Shown piece by piece: positions 1-8,877 of a stretch of DNA of 64,000 nt (its first letter is position 1; every line of letters starts with the position of its first letter). Under the pieces are notes generated by a model. The model was not told where the DNA came from. It worked only from the letters and a program-made list of their open reading frames with translations, and did no database searches. Made by a program: the position numbers and the translations under genes. The DNA is from Novosphingobium sp. TH158 (GTDB lineage Bacteria; Pseudomonadota; Alphaproteobacteria; Sphingomonadales; Sphingomonadaceae): positions 186,001 to 250,000 of the forward strand of contig NZ_PKRT01000002.1 of assembly GCF_002855555.1 (NCBI RefSeq). Direction: 5' to 3'.

Positions 1-266
1 AGAACATGGAAAACCGCCCCCGCCCGATGAAGGTCTCGATCGAAGGACTGCCCGGCGCGGTGATGTGGACCGATTCCATGCCGCGCGAGCAGGCAGCCCG
101 CGAACTGACGATGACCGTTCCGGCCGATACCACCCTGCCGGTGCGCGCCTACGTGATGGTGCCGACTGGCACCGCCGGGCAGGACTTTGCCTTCCAGCTC
201 GCCGCGCAGGATGCCGATGGCGGCGGCGACCGGTCTGAAACCCACTTCAGCACACCTGGAGAATGA
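1..266 (+). CDS. ccoG: CcoG/FixG C-terminal end (partial, cut by window edge)
   Basis: The 5' end lies outside the window; about 87 codons remain and end in TGA at 264-266. The visible part is the beta-rich, Ig-like tail typical of the cytochrome c oxidase accessory protein CcoG (FixG), a membrane iron-sulfur protein that reduces copper for assembly of cbb3 oxidase. The ferredoxin and membrane domains are not visible, so the call rests mainly on position: ccoH, ccoI and ccoS follow directly, the standard ccoGHIS order. The stop codon overlaps a possible ATG of ccoH, which fits one operon. Confidence 0.85.
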   Translation, partial: NMENRPRPMKVSIEGLPGAVMWTDSMPREQAARELTMTVPADTTLPVRAYVMVPTGTAGQDFAFQLAAQDADGGGDRSETHFSTPGE

Positions 267-268
267 AC

Positions 269-730
269 ATGAGCAAGGCCAGCCCCCGGCCTTTCACAGG
301 CTACCACATGGCAGCGATCCTGATCGCCTTCTTCGGCGTCATCATCGTGGTCAACTTCACCATGGCTCGGCTCGCGATGAAGAGCTTTGGCGGCACGGTG
401 GTCGATAACTCCTATGTCGCCAGCCAGAAGTTCAACACCTGGCTGGACGAAGCAGAAAAGGAAAAGGCGCTGGGCTGGAAGGCCCGCGCCAGCCGCCTGC
501 CCGACAACCGCCTGGCCATCACGCTTGAGGGCGTGTCCGCCGCAGAGGTCACACTCACCGCCCATGCCCGCCATCCGCTTGGCCTGGAACAATCGCAGGA
601 CTTCACCTTCGAACGCGCAGCCGATGGAAGCTACACCAGCCGCGAAAAGCTCGCCGCCGGGCGCTGGCGCGTGCGGCTTGAAGTGACCGCGCAGGGCCAG
701 CGCTTCCGCACCGAGCAGGACGTGCGATGA
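269..730 (+). CDS. ccoH: CcoH/FixH cbb3 oxidase assembly protein
   Basis: A 153-residue protein with one N-terminal membrane helix (about residues 15-38, IAFFGVIIVVNFTMA) followed by a periplasmic beta domain, the usual CcoH/FixH plan; the family acts in a complex with the CcoI pump during cbb3 oxidase assembly. Two ATGs are possible. The one at 263 overlaps the ccoG stop but sits one base from the GGAG at 258-261. The one at 269 has 7-base spacing and is preferred. The gene ends in an ATGA overlap with ccoI, so translation of the two is probably coupled. Confidence 0.88.
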   Translation: MSKASPRPFTGYHMAAILIAFFGVIIVVNFTMARLAMKSFGGTVVDNSYVASQKFNTWLDEAEKEKALGWKARASRLPDNRLAITLEGVSAAEVTLTAHARHPLGLEQSQDFTFERAADGSYTSREKLAAGRWRVRLEVTAQGQRFRTEQDVR

Positions 731-2850
731 ACGCCCCTGCCCGCGACCTTGCCCCCGACACGCTGACGGAGACGGTGCTTGTCGTGCCCGGCATGCATTG
801 TGCCGGCTGCATGGCCAAGGTCGAGGGCTCGCTTGGTGCGATCGAGGGCGTCGCCTCGGCGCGGGTAAACCTCACGGCGCGGCAGGTACGCGTAAGCCAC
901 GACCAGACGGTCGATACCCCTCGGCTGGTTTCCGCCCTTGCCGCAACCGGCTTCGCCAGCCAGCCGCGCGAGGAAGACATGGCGCCGCCGCCGTCCGCCG
1001 CGCGTGCGCTGTTCGCCCCCCTTGCTGTCGCCGCCTTCGGCGCGATGAACGTGATGCAGTTGTCCGTCGGCGTCTGGTACGGTGCCGAGGGCGCAACGCG
1101 CGACATGTTCCACCTGATTTCGGCGCTGATCGGGGTTCCGGCGATCGCCTATTCCGGCCTGCCGTTCTTCCGTTCGGCCTGGGGCGCGGTGAAGCACTGG
1201 CGCACCAACATGGATGTGCCGATCACCATCGGCGTCACCCTTGCCACGGCTCTCAGCCTCTACGAAACCTTCACCAGCGGCCACCATGCCTGGTTCGATG
1301 GCGTGCTGATGCTGCTGTTCTTCCTTCTGGCCGGACGCACGCTCGACGCCATGATGCGCGATCGCGCCCGCGCCGGCGTCGATGCCCTGCTGCGCCAGGC
1401 TGCGCCCGGTGCGATGGTCGTCGGCCGGTCCGGCACCGTCGAATGGCTGCCCTCTCGCGATCTTGTGCCCGGCATGGTCATGCGCGTGGCCGCCGGTGAA
1501 CGTCTCGCAGCGGACGGCGTCATATCCGCTGGCTCCAGCCGCTTCGACAAGTCGCTCCTCACCGGTGAAAGCGCCCCCATCCCCGCCAGCGAAGGTGCGG
1601 AAGTGCTGGCCGGAACGCTGAACCTCGATGCCCCGGTGGACGTGAAGGTCAGCCGCGCGGGCAAGGGCACGGCGCTGGCGGAAATTGCGCGCCTGATGGA
1701 AGCGGCAGGCCAGTCGCGCTCTGCCTATGTCCGCATCGCCGATCGCGCATCGAAGCTTTACGCCCCGTCGGTCCACACGCTTGCTCTCGTCAGCGGACTT
1801 GCCTGGCTGGCGCTTGGTGCCGGCTGGCACCAGTCGCTGGTCATTGCCATCTCCGTCCTGATCATCACCTGTCCTTGCGCCATTGGCCTCGCCGTTCCCG
1901 TGGCCCAGGTCGTCGCCTCGGGCGCGCTGATGAAAAAGGGCGTGATGGTGAAGGACGCCTCCGCGCTCGAACGCATGAGCCAGGTGACCCGCGCCCTGCT
2001 CGACAAGACCGGAACGCTCACGCTCGGCCGTCCCGTGCCCGATGAACGAGCCCTTGCCGCCCTGTCGCCCCAGGCAGCGGGAATCGCCCTTGCCCTCGCA
2101 TCGAACAGCGCCCACCCGCTCAGCCGCGCGCTTGCAGAAGCGCTGGCCAAGGCCGGTGTCGTCGCCTCCCCGATTGAAGGCGCCAGCGAAAAGCCGGGCT
2201 TCGGCGTGTCCGCAACGGTAAACGGCAAGGCCGTTTCGCTGCGCCGTCCCGATGCCAGCACCTCGATGGCCACGGCGCTGGATATCGAAGGCGAGCCGGT
2301 GCGGCTAATCACCTTCGCCGATGCGCTGCGCCCCGATGCGGTGGAAGCGCTGGCCCGCCTGAAAGCCATGGGTATCGAAAGCTCGATCCTCTCGGGCGAC
2401 AATGCCGCCGCCGTTTCCACCGTCGCGCGTGAAGTGGGGCTGACCGCCGAGTGCGCCGCAACCCCGGCCAGCAAGCAGCAAGCCATCGAGCGGCTTCAGG
2501 CGAGCGGGCACAAGGTGCTGATGGCCGGCGATGGACTGAACGACGGCCCCGCGCTCGCTGCCGCGCACGCCTCGATCGCACCGGGTTCGGCAAGCGATGT
2601 CGGCAGGCAGGCAAGCGACATGGTTTTCCTCGGCGATTCGCTGCTTGCCCTTCCCCGGGCAATCGCGGCGGCGCGGCGCACGATGTCGGTCGTGCGCCAG
2701 AATTTCGTCCTCGCCATCGGCTACAACGTGCTCGCGGTGCCGCTCGCCATGGGCGGCTACCTCACCCCGTTGATGGCTGCTGTCGCCATGTCGACCAGCT
2801 CGGTCATCGTCGTGGCCAATTCCCTCAGGCTGGTAAGGGCCGCAAGATGA
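727..2850 (+). CDS. ccoI: CcoI/FixI copper-transporting P1B-type ATPase
   Basis: A 707-residue P-type ATPase that exports Cu(I) to the periplasm for the cbb3 oxidase CuB centre. In order: an N-terminal heavy-metal-associated domain with GMHCAGC (Cys25, Cys28), paired membrane helices, the TGES actuator motif near residue 279, the intramembrane CPC metal site near 382-384, the DKTGT phosphorylation motif with Asp near 426, and GDGLND near 601. The CPC motif together with the ccoGHIS context supports the FixI/CcoI (CopA2-like) class rather than a general copper efflux pump. It overlaps ccoH and ccoS by four bases each. Confidence 0.95.
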   Translation: MNAPARDLAPDTLTETVLVVPGMHCAGCMAKVEGSLGAIEGVASARVNLTARQVRVSHDQTVDTPRLVSALAATGFASQPREEDMAPPPSAARALFAPLAVAAFGAMNVMQLSVGVWYGAEGATRDMFHLISALIGVPAIAYSGLPFFRSAWGAVKHWRTNMDVPITIGVTLATALSLYETFTSGHHAWFDGVLMLLFFLLAGRTLDAMMRDRARAGVDALLRQAAPGAMVVGRSGTVEWLPSRDLVPGMVMRVAAGERLAADGVISAGSSRFDKSLLTGESAPIPASEGAEVLAGTLNLDAPVDVKVSRAGKGTALAEIARLMEAAGQSRSAYVRIADRASKLYAPSVHTLALVSGLAWLALGAGWHQSLVIAISVLIITCPCAIGLAVPVAQVVASGALMKKGVMVKDASALERMSQVTRALLDKTGTLTLGRPVPDERALAALSPQAAGIALALASNSAHPLSRALAEALAKAGVVASPIEGASEKPGFGVSATVNGKAVSLRRPDASTSMATALDIEGEPVRLITFADALRPDAVEALARLKAMGIESSILSGDNAAAVSTVAREVGLTAECAATPASKQQAIERLQASGHKVLMAGDGLNDGPALAAAHASIAPGSASDVGRQASDMVFLGDSLLALPRAIAAARRTMSVVRQNFVLAIGYNVLAVPLAMGGYLTPLMAAVAMSTSSVIVVANSLRLVRAAR

Positions 2851-2999
2851 ACTCGATTGCCCTCCTCATCCCGCTCGCGCTCGTCATGGGCAGCATGGGG
2901 CTGTTCGCCTTCTTCTGGTCGCTGAAGCGCGGCCAGTTCGATGACATGGAAGGCTCGGCCAACCGCATCCTCATCGACGATGAGGGCCCGGCGCAGTGA
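2847..2999 (+). CDS. ccoS: CcoS/FixS small membrane protein
   Basis: Only 50 residues: one hydrophobic helix (residues 4-25, LLIPLALVMGSMGLFAFFW) followed by LKRGQFDDMEGSANRIL, the conserved CcoS signature (W-x-x-x-x-G-Q-F/Y-D-D-x-E-G-x-x-x-R-I-L). CcoS is needed to insert cofactors into cbb3 oxidase. The ATG overlaps the ccoI stop (ATGA at 2847-2850). Its own TGA overlaps a GTG start of the next small gene. Confidence 0.95.
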   Translation: MNSIALLIPLALVMGSMGLFAFFWSLKRGQFDDMEGSANRILIDDEGPAQ

Positions 3000-3241
3000 A
3001 CCAGGCATTCGCGATTTTTGCACTGGTTGCACTGGGACCGGCTGCCTTCAGCACCGGGCCTGCGGCGGCATCGGCCGGGCTCGTCGTGCCGATCTGTGCC
3101 GGTGCCAATTCACAGCGCACCATCGAGCTGCCGATCCCCGGCGGACCGGCGCGCAGCCAGGAAAGCCCCTGCTGCGCCAAGGGGTGCCATTCCAGCGGCA
3201 GCCGCAAGAAGCCGATGCGGCAATTTGACCCGACGCAATGA
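2996..3241 (+). CDS. small exported Cys-rich protein coupled to ccoS
   Basis: An 81-residue protein starting at a GTG inside the ccoS stop (GTGA, 2996-2999), so translation is probably coupled to ccoS. Residues 1-26 look like a signal peptide rich in Ala and Phe. The mature part has one Cys in PICAGAN and a cluster ESPCCAKGCHSS followed by basic residues SRKK. I do not recognise a characterised family. The position and a CC-x2-C cluster suggest a periplasmic metal or redox role in oxidase assembly, but that is inference. It could also be a vestigial reading frame, though the signal peptide and overlap argue for a real gene. Confidence 0.6.
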   Translation: MNQAFAIFALVALGPAAFSTGPAAASAGLVVPICAGANSQRTIELPIPGGPARSQESPCCAKGCHSSGSRKKPMRQFDPTQ

Positions 3242-3274
3242 AACTCTCCGGTTTCACGGCAAGATAGTCGCATC

Positions 3275-4588
3275 ATGTGGCCCTACCATCCTGACCTGCT
3301 GGCAACTCCCGTGCCCCGCTACACGTCCTACCCGACGGCGGCGGAGTTTGACGGCTCTGTTGGCGAGAAGGACCAGCTGGCCGCACTGGCGCAGGTATCG
3401 GGAGCGGTTTCGCTCTACCTGCACATCCCCTTCTGCGAGCAGATCTGCTGGTATTGCGGCTGCAACACGGCGGCGGCGAACAAGCGCAGCCGGCTAGAAG
3501 CCTATCTCGATGCGCTGCACCACGATATCGCGCTGACCGGCGCCAAACTGGGCAAGCGCGGGGAAATCCGCCGCATTGCCTTTGGCGGCGGCAGCCCCAA
3601 CGCCTTGCAGCCGACCGACTTTGTCCGTCTTGCCGATGCGCTGACAGTGCACATGCCGCTGGAATCGCCCGAATGGTCGGTGGAAATCGATCCGCGGCAC
3701 CTCACCTCTGCCTGGGTTTCCGTGCTGGCGGTGATCGGCGTTACCAAGGCCAGCCTTGGTGTGCAGACCTTCTCGCCGCGCCTGCAGCAGGCCATCGGGC
3801 GCGTGCAGCCCGATGAGGAGATCGAACGGGCAACCGCCCTTCTCCGCCGCGGCGGCATCACGTCGCTGAACTTCGACCTGATGTATGGCCTGCCCGGGCA
3901 GACGATGGAGGATCTCGAGGCGACGCTGGCTCGCACGGTCGAGCTTGGGGCAGATCGGGTGGCGCTGTTCGGCTATGCCCATGTGCCGCACATGATCCCG
4001 CGCCAGAAGCGGATCGATGCCAGTGCCCTGCCCGGACAGGACGAGCGCTTTGCCATGGCCGCCTTCGGCCACGAGTTCTTCACCCGCGCCGGCTATGTCC
4101 CGGTAGGCTTCGACCACTTTGCCCGGCCCGGCGATCCGATGGCCGAGGCGGTGCGCAACGGCACCCTGCGGCGCAATTTCCAGGGCTTCACCGAAGACCG
4201 GGCCGATTTCCTCGTTGGCCTGGGGGCAACCGCGATCAGCTGCTTCCCCGATGTCATCGTGCAGAACGAAAAGAACGCCGGAACCTATCGCTCGATCCTT
4301 TCGGAGGATCGCCTGCCGGGCGCTTTGGGCGTGCGCCGCGATGCGCAGGACCAAGCCCGCGCTGCCATCATCGAGGCGCTGCTCTGCCAGGGTCGGGCCA
4401 AAGTCGGCGGCGAACTGCTGGCCGATCTGCGCGAGGGGCTTCGCCCGTTCATCGAACGCGGCCTTGCGGCAATCGATGGCGAATGGCTGTCGATCACGCC
4501 GGCCGGCCTGCCCTATGCGCGGACCATTGCCGCGCGGTTCGACGTCTATCGCCAGGACAGCCTGCGCCGCTTCAGTTCCGCTGTCTGA
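3275..4588 (+). CDS. hemN: oxygen-independent coproporphyrinogen III dehydrogenase
   Basis: A 437-residue radical SAM enzyme that converts coproporphyrinogen III to protoporphyrinogen IX without oxygen. The iron-sulfur/SAM motif CxxxCxxCxC is visible as CEQICWYCGC (Cys54, 58, 61, 63), followed by the glycine-rich IAFGGGSPN segment. Length and the N-terminal PRYTSYPTA segment match true HemN rather than the shorter HemW. It follows the cco genes with a 33-base gap, a common pairing because cbb3 oxidase needs haem under low oxygen. A degenerate Fnr-like site (TTGAC-N4-CGCAA, 3225-3238) precedes it but is too weak to claim. Confidence 0.93.
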   Translation: MWPYHPDLLATPVPRYTSYPTAAEFDGSVGEKDQLAALAQVSGAVSLYLHIPFCEQICWYCGCNTAAANKRSRLEAYLDALHHDIALTGAKLGKRGEIRRIAFGGGSPNALQPTDFVRLADALTVHMPLESPEWSVEIDPRHLTSAWVSVLAVIGVTKASLGVQTFSPRLQQAIGRVQPDEEIERATALLRRGGITSLNFDLMYGLPGQTMEDLEATLARTVELGADRVALFGYAHVPHMIPRQKRIDASALPGQDERFAMAAFGHEFFTRAGYVPVGFDHFARPGDPMAEAVRNGTLRRNFQGFTEDRADFLVGLGATAISCFPDVIVQNEKNAGTYRSILSEDRLPGALGVRRDAQDQARAAIIEALLCQGRAKVGGELLADLREGLRPFIERGLAAIDGEWLSITPAGLPYARTIAARFDVYRQDSLRRFSSAV

Positions 4589-4637
4589 TCGGCTCGGAAG
4601 ATCGCTGCAACCAATCCCGCCGGCGCCTTGCGCGCAC

Positions 4638-4674
4638 AAAAAACGAGCGGCTGTTCACGTGTGACAGCCGCTCG
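4638..4674 (-). terminator. strong intrinsic terminator of the candidate sRNA
   Basis: A perfect 11-bp stem pairs 4644-4654 with 4664-4674 around a 9-base loop. On the minus strand it is followed at once by six T (4643-4638). On the plus strand it has no T-run, so it does not serve hemN. Confidence 0.8.
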
Positions 4675-4711
4675 AGGCGGGGAGAAAGCGGAAGCTCCGA
4701 AGAGCTTGCCC
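4638..4711 (-). ncRNA. candidate small regulatory RNA, Fnr-linked
   Basis: No protein fits here, but the minus strand has the layout of a bacterial sRNA of about 74 nt. It begins near 4711-4709, forms a 6-bp hairpin closed by the very stable C(UUCG)G tetraloop (4707 down to 4692), continues through a C-rich linker containing UUUCUCCCCGCC (about 4686-4675), and ends in an 11-bp hairpin followed by six U. The linker is complementary to Shine-Dalgarno-type sequence. An Fnr-type palindrome is centred about 40 bases upstream of the proposed start. The tetraloop and U-run make sense only on the minus strand. The -10 region (TCCTAG, 4724-4719) is a poor match, so the exact start is uncertain. No ATG lies in the transcript. 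Confidence 0.6.
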
Positions 4712-4743
4712 ACCCCGCCTAGGACCCTGCCCGCCTGCTGACC

Positions 4744-4757
4744 TTGACCTGCGTCAA
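4744..4757. promoter_or_regulatory. Fnr/FixK-type binding site
   Basis: TTGAC-CTGC-GTCAA is a perfect 5+4+5 inverted repeat matching the Fnr/FixK/Anr consensus TTGAT-N4-ATCAA in the strongly conserved TTGA and TCAA arms. Its centre (4750.5) lies about 40 bp from the proposed start of the minus-strand sRNA, the usual spacing for an activating site. The site is symmetric, so it could also serve a plus-strand promoter toward the cell wall hydrolase at 4954, where I see no clear -10. Confidence 0.65.
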
Positions 4758-4953
4758 AGGTAACGAAAATTCGGCGGGAAATTTTGAGAACTGGTCATTT
4801 TTCCGCTGACCTGCCTCGTTCCGCCAGCAAGGTTCATTAACCGGTTTACCCTAGACTCGCCGGGTGTCCCCTTCCGGCACGGTGCGGATTCGGCACGTGC
4901 AAGCAAGGGGTGCTGCGGTTTACGCGCAAGCGCGTAACGGGTGCGAGGAAACG

Positions 4954-6102
4954 ATGTTCGCCACCATGCCGGTCCATGCCGAACTTCGGCCGCGCGATTT
5001 CGCCGCGCGGCTTGGTCGGCGCGCGCCCGGCATCGGCGCCCGCCAACGCCGGCAGCACGTGGGCAAGCGGGCGGCGGTCCTTCTGGCGGCAGTCGCCTTC
5101 CCGGCCATCGCCGCGCCGGGCGAGTGGACGAACTTCGCCATCGGCAATGCCGGGCGCGCCGAGGTCCAGCTTGAACCCATGCCCTTCGAACGCACCGGCG
5201 ACAGCTTTCCCGGTTCGGCCTTCTACTATCTTGCACCGGACGAGCCGACCAGGCCGCTCGATACCGGGGCGCAGTGGGACTATGAAAACGGGCAGACGCC
5301 AGTCGATCCCTTCGGCGGTCCCACGGCGCGGTCCATGCGGGTGACCGGCAGCGAGATGGACCGGCAGCGGGCGCTGACCTGCCTGACCCAGGCGATCTAT
5401 TACGAGGCCGCCAGCGAACCGGATGCCGGGCAGCGCGCCGTGGCGCAAGTGGTGCTCAACCGGGTGGCCCATCCATCCTATCCGAATACGGTCTGCGGCG
5501 TGGTGTTCCAGGGTTCGGAGCGGACCACGGGCTGCCAGTTCTCGTTCACCTGCGATGGCGCGCTCAATCGCGTGCCGCACCGCATGTTCTGGCTGCGGGC
5601 AGAGAGCGTCGCCCGTGCCGCACTATCGGGCTATGTCTATGCCCCGGTCGGGCTGGCGACGCATTATCACACCATTGCGGTCAATCCCTATTGGGCGCCC
5701 AAGCTGCATTACCTGGGCACCATCGGCGCGCACCGGTTCTACAAGTTCAATGGGCCTGCCGGCACACCGGGGGCGTTCCGCACCGCCTATGTTGGCGGCG
5801 AACCCCTCCCCGCGCCGAACCCGCGCAGTTCGATCCCCGCCAGCAAGGCCGATCCGGCAGTCGATCCGCTGCTGATCCAGAAAGCTTACGAACAGGGCCT
5901 CAAGAACGCCCAGACCAGCGTAGTGCCCACCGCGCAGGGCGGACTTGCCCCCGCGCGACCGGCACCTGCCCCCAGCTATGCCCCCGAAGTGCAGGCACGC
6001 GGCGGAGACCGGCTCTATCGCGGCGAGAAACTTCCGGATTCCCAGGGCATCCGGCCCGAATACCAGAACTCGGGCCAGTGGATTGCCCAGCCCGGCACCT
6101 GA
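4954..6102 (+). CDS. SleB-type cell wall hydrolase
   Basis: A 382-residue protein with a basic N-terminus and one hydrophobic segment (about residues 32-47, AAVLLAAVAFPAIAA), so exported or membrane-anchored. The core from about residue 145 to 250 is a Hydrolase_2/SleB domain: LTCLTQAIYYEAASEP followed by QRAVAQVVLNRV and the TGCQFSFTCDG segment. The family cuts peptidoglycan; outside spore formers it is thought to act in wall remodelling. The C-terminal ~100 residues are Pro/Ala-rich and low in complexity. The start at 4954 is chosen for the GAGG at 4945-4948; an upstream in-frame ATG at 4864 would add a poor, Arg-rich leader. Confidence 0.8.
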   Translation: MFATMPVHAELRPRDFAARLGRRAPGIGARQRRQHVGKRAAVLLAAVAFPAIAAPGEWTNFAIGNAGRAEVQLEPMPFERTGDSFPGSAFYYLAPDEPTRPLDTGAQWDYENGQTPVDPFGGPTARSMRVTGSEMDRQRALTCLTQAIYYEAASEPDAGQRAVAQVVLNRVAHPSYPNTVCGVVFQGSERTTGCQFSFTCDGALNRVPHRMFWLRAESVARAALSGYVYAPVGLATHYHTIAVNPYWAPKLHYLGTIGAHRFYKFNGPAGTPGAFRTAYVGGEPLPAPNPRSSIPASKADPAVDPLLIQKAYEQGLKNAQTSVVPTAQGGLAPARPAPAPSYAPEVQARGGDRLYRGEKLPDSQGIRPEYQNSGQWIAQPGT

Positions 6103-6206
6103 GCTGGCGAGAGTAAACACGTGTAAACCATAGGCGTAGAGGAAGCCTTTTCGCGCTTGGCCTATCACGGCTGCAGAGACAAACAGCCGAGCCTGCCGAA
6201 CCACAC

Positions 6207-6530
6207 ATGCCCCTGCACTTCGCCGCTTCCCGCACCGGTAACGACGCCATCCTTGCCCGCATGTTCGAGCGCAAGGGGCCAAGCCGGGCCGCCAATGACA
6301 ACGGCCGCCCCATCGGTGATCTGATGGCCGATCCGCAGGTGCTGCGTTCCACGCTGCTTCACTTCGCGCGGCACGGACTGGCCGCAGCCGACGTTGCCCG
6401 CAACGAGGCCGTGGCCGCGTTTGCCGCCAATGACGAGCAGAACGGCCGGCACTGGCTGGCGATCTGTCGCCAGCTTGATCGGCGCATGGCGCGCCGTCTG
6501 GAAAGCCAGGTCGCGCAGCTGCAGGCCTGA
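6207..6530 (+). CDS. small conserved protein of unknown function
   Basis: A 107-residue soluble protein with no signal peptide or membrane segment. It is mostly helical by composition, with several Arg/Ala-rich stretches such as RRMARRLESQVAQLQA at the C-terminus, and carries NDNGRPIGDLMADPQVLRS. I do not recognise a family. It stands alone between the hydrolase gene and a ~300-base non-coding stretch before mdh. Codon use resembles its neighbours, which supports a real gene. No function is proposed. Confidence 0.55.
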   Translation: MPLHFAASRTGNDAILARMFERKGPSRAANDNGRPIGDLMADPQVLRSTLLHFARHGLAAADVARNEAVAAFAANDEQNGRHWLAICRQLDRRMARRLESQVAQLQA

Positions 6531-7798
<1,268 letters not shown>

Positions 7799-7806
7799 TC
7801 ACGAGC

Positions 7807-7834
7807 GGGGGGCGAAAGCCCCCCTCTCTTTTTC
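7807..7834 (+). terminator. terminator/attenuator between mdh and sucD
   Basis: A 7-bp G/C stem (GGGGGGC 7807-7813, GCCCCCC 7818-7824) is closed by a GAAA tetraloop and followed by TCTCTTTTT. It lies only about 30 bases before the sucD start, so it may set mdh level relative to the genes downstream or stabilise the mdh 3' end. Confidence 0.7.
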
Positions 7835-7862
7835 CCACTTCCCTCCCCGGAGCGCGATTTCG

Positions 7863-8753
7863 ATGTCCATTCTCGTCAACAAGAACACCAAGGTCATCAC
7901 GCAGGGCATGACCGGTTCGACCGGCTCGTTCCACACTGAAGCGGCACTGGCCTATGGCACGCAGATGGTTGCCGGCGTCACGCCGGGCAAGGGCGGCACC
8001 ACGCACCTCAACCTGCCGCAGTTCGATACCGTGGCCGAAGCCAAGGCCGTCACCGGCGCGACCGCATCGTGCATCTACGTTCCGCCTCCGGGCGCAGCCG
8101 ATGCCATCCTTGAAGCGATCGATGCCGAGATGGAACTGATCGTCTGCATCACCGAGGGTATTCCGGTGCTCGACATGGTTCGCGTCAAGCGCGCGCTGTC
8201 CGGCTCCAGGTCGCGCCTGATCGGGCCGAACTGCCCCGGCGTGCTGACCCCGAACGAGTGCAAGATCGGCATCATGCCGGGCAACATCTTCTCCAAGGGT
8301 TCGGTCGGCGTCGTCAGCCGCTCGGGCACGCTGACCTATGAAGCCGTGTTCCAGACCACCAACGCCGGCCTTGGCCAGACCACCGCGGTCGGCATCGGCG
8401 GCGACCCGGTGAACGGCACCAACTTCATCGACGTCCTCGAGATGTTCCTGGCCGACGACGAGACCAAGTCGATCATCATGATCGGCGAAATCGGTGGTTC
8501 GGCGGAAGAAGAAGCGGCGCAGTTCCTGGCAGACGAAGCCAAGCGCGGTCGCAAGAAGCCGATGGTCGGGTTCATTGCCGGTCGCACGGCGCCTCCGGGA
8601 CGCCGCATGGGCCATGCCGGCGCCATCGTTTCGGGCGGCCAGGGCGGTGCGGAAGACAAGATCGCAGCGATGGAAGCAGCGGGCATCCGCGTTTCTCCCT
8701 CGCCCAGCGAGCTCGGCACGACCCTGGTCGAAGTGCTTAAGGAACTTGCCTGA
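7863..8753 (+). CDS. sucD: succinyl-CoA ligase, alpha subunit
   Basis: A 296-residue protein matching the alpha subunit of succinyl-CoA synthetase, which with SucC makes ATP/GTP from succinyl-CoA. It starts with [17 protein letters not shown] (the CoA-binding fold), has the GPNCPGVL segment, and the phosphorylated histidine is in [14 protein letters not shown], near residue 251. The start at 7863 follows a purine-rich GGAG at 7849-7852. The partner sucC is not adjacent, and I do not see it anywhere in the window. Confidence 0.95.
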   Translation: MSILVNKNTKVITQGMTGSTGSFHTEAALAYGTQMVAGVTPGKGGTTHLNLPQFDTVAEAKAVTGATASCIYVPPPGAADAILEAIDAEMELIVCITEGIPVLDMVRVKRALSGSRSRLIGPNCPGVLTPNECKIGIMPGNIFSKGSVGVVSRSGTLTYEAVFQTTNAGLGQTTAVGIGGDPVNGTNFIDVLEMFLADDETKSIIMIGEIGGSAEEEAAQFLADEAKRGRKKPMVGFIAGRTAPPGRRMGHAGAIVSGGQGGAEDKIAAMEAAGIRVSPSPSELGTTLVEVLKELA

Positions 8754-8877
8754 GCCTTCGCTTCAGGCCGGAGCAAGCATAACCAGGGCATGAGCCGCTT
8801 TCCTCCCCGGGAGCGCCCTCGCCCTGAAAACACGGACTTGGAGCGGCCGGGCCAACCGGCTGCGCTGTAGGTGACTC

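Noticed and set aside
3225..3238. Possible Fnr site TTGAC-N4-CGCAA before hemN
   Set aside because: Two of ten key positions mismatch, including one arm; far weaker than the site at 4744, and it lies inside a coding region.
4837..4850. A CtrA-like TTAA-N6-TACC before the cell wall hydrolase
   Set aside because: The second half-site is not TTAA and the spacing is off, so it does not meet the CtrA consensus.
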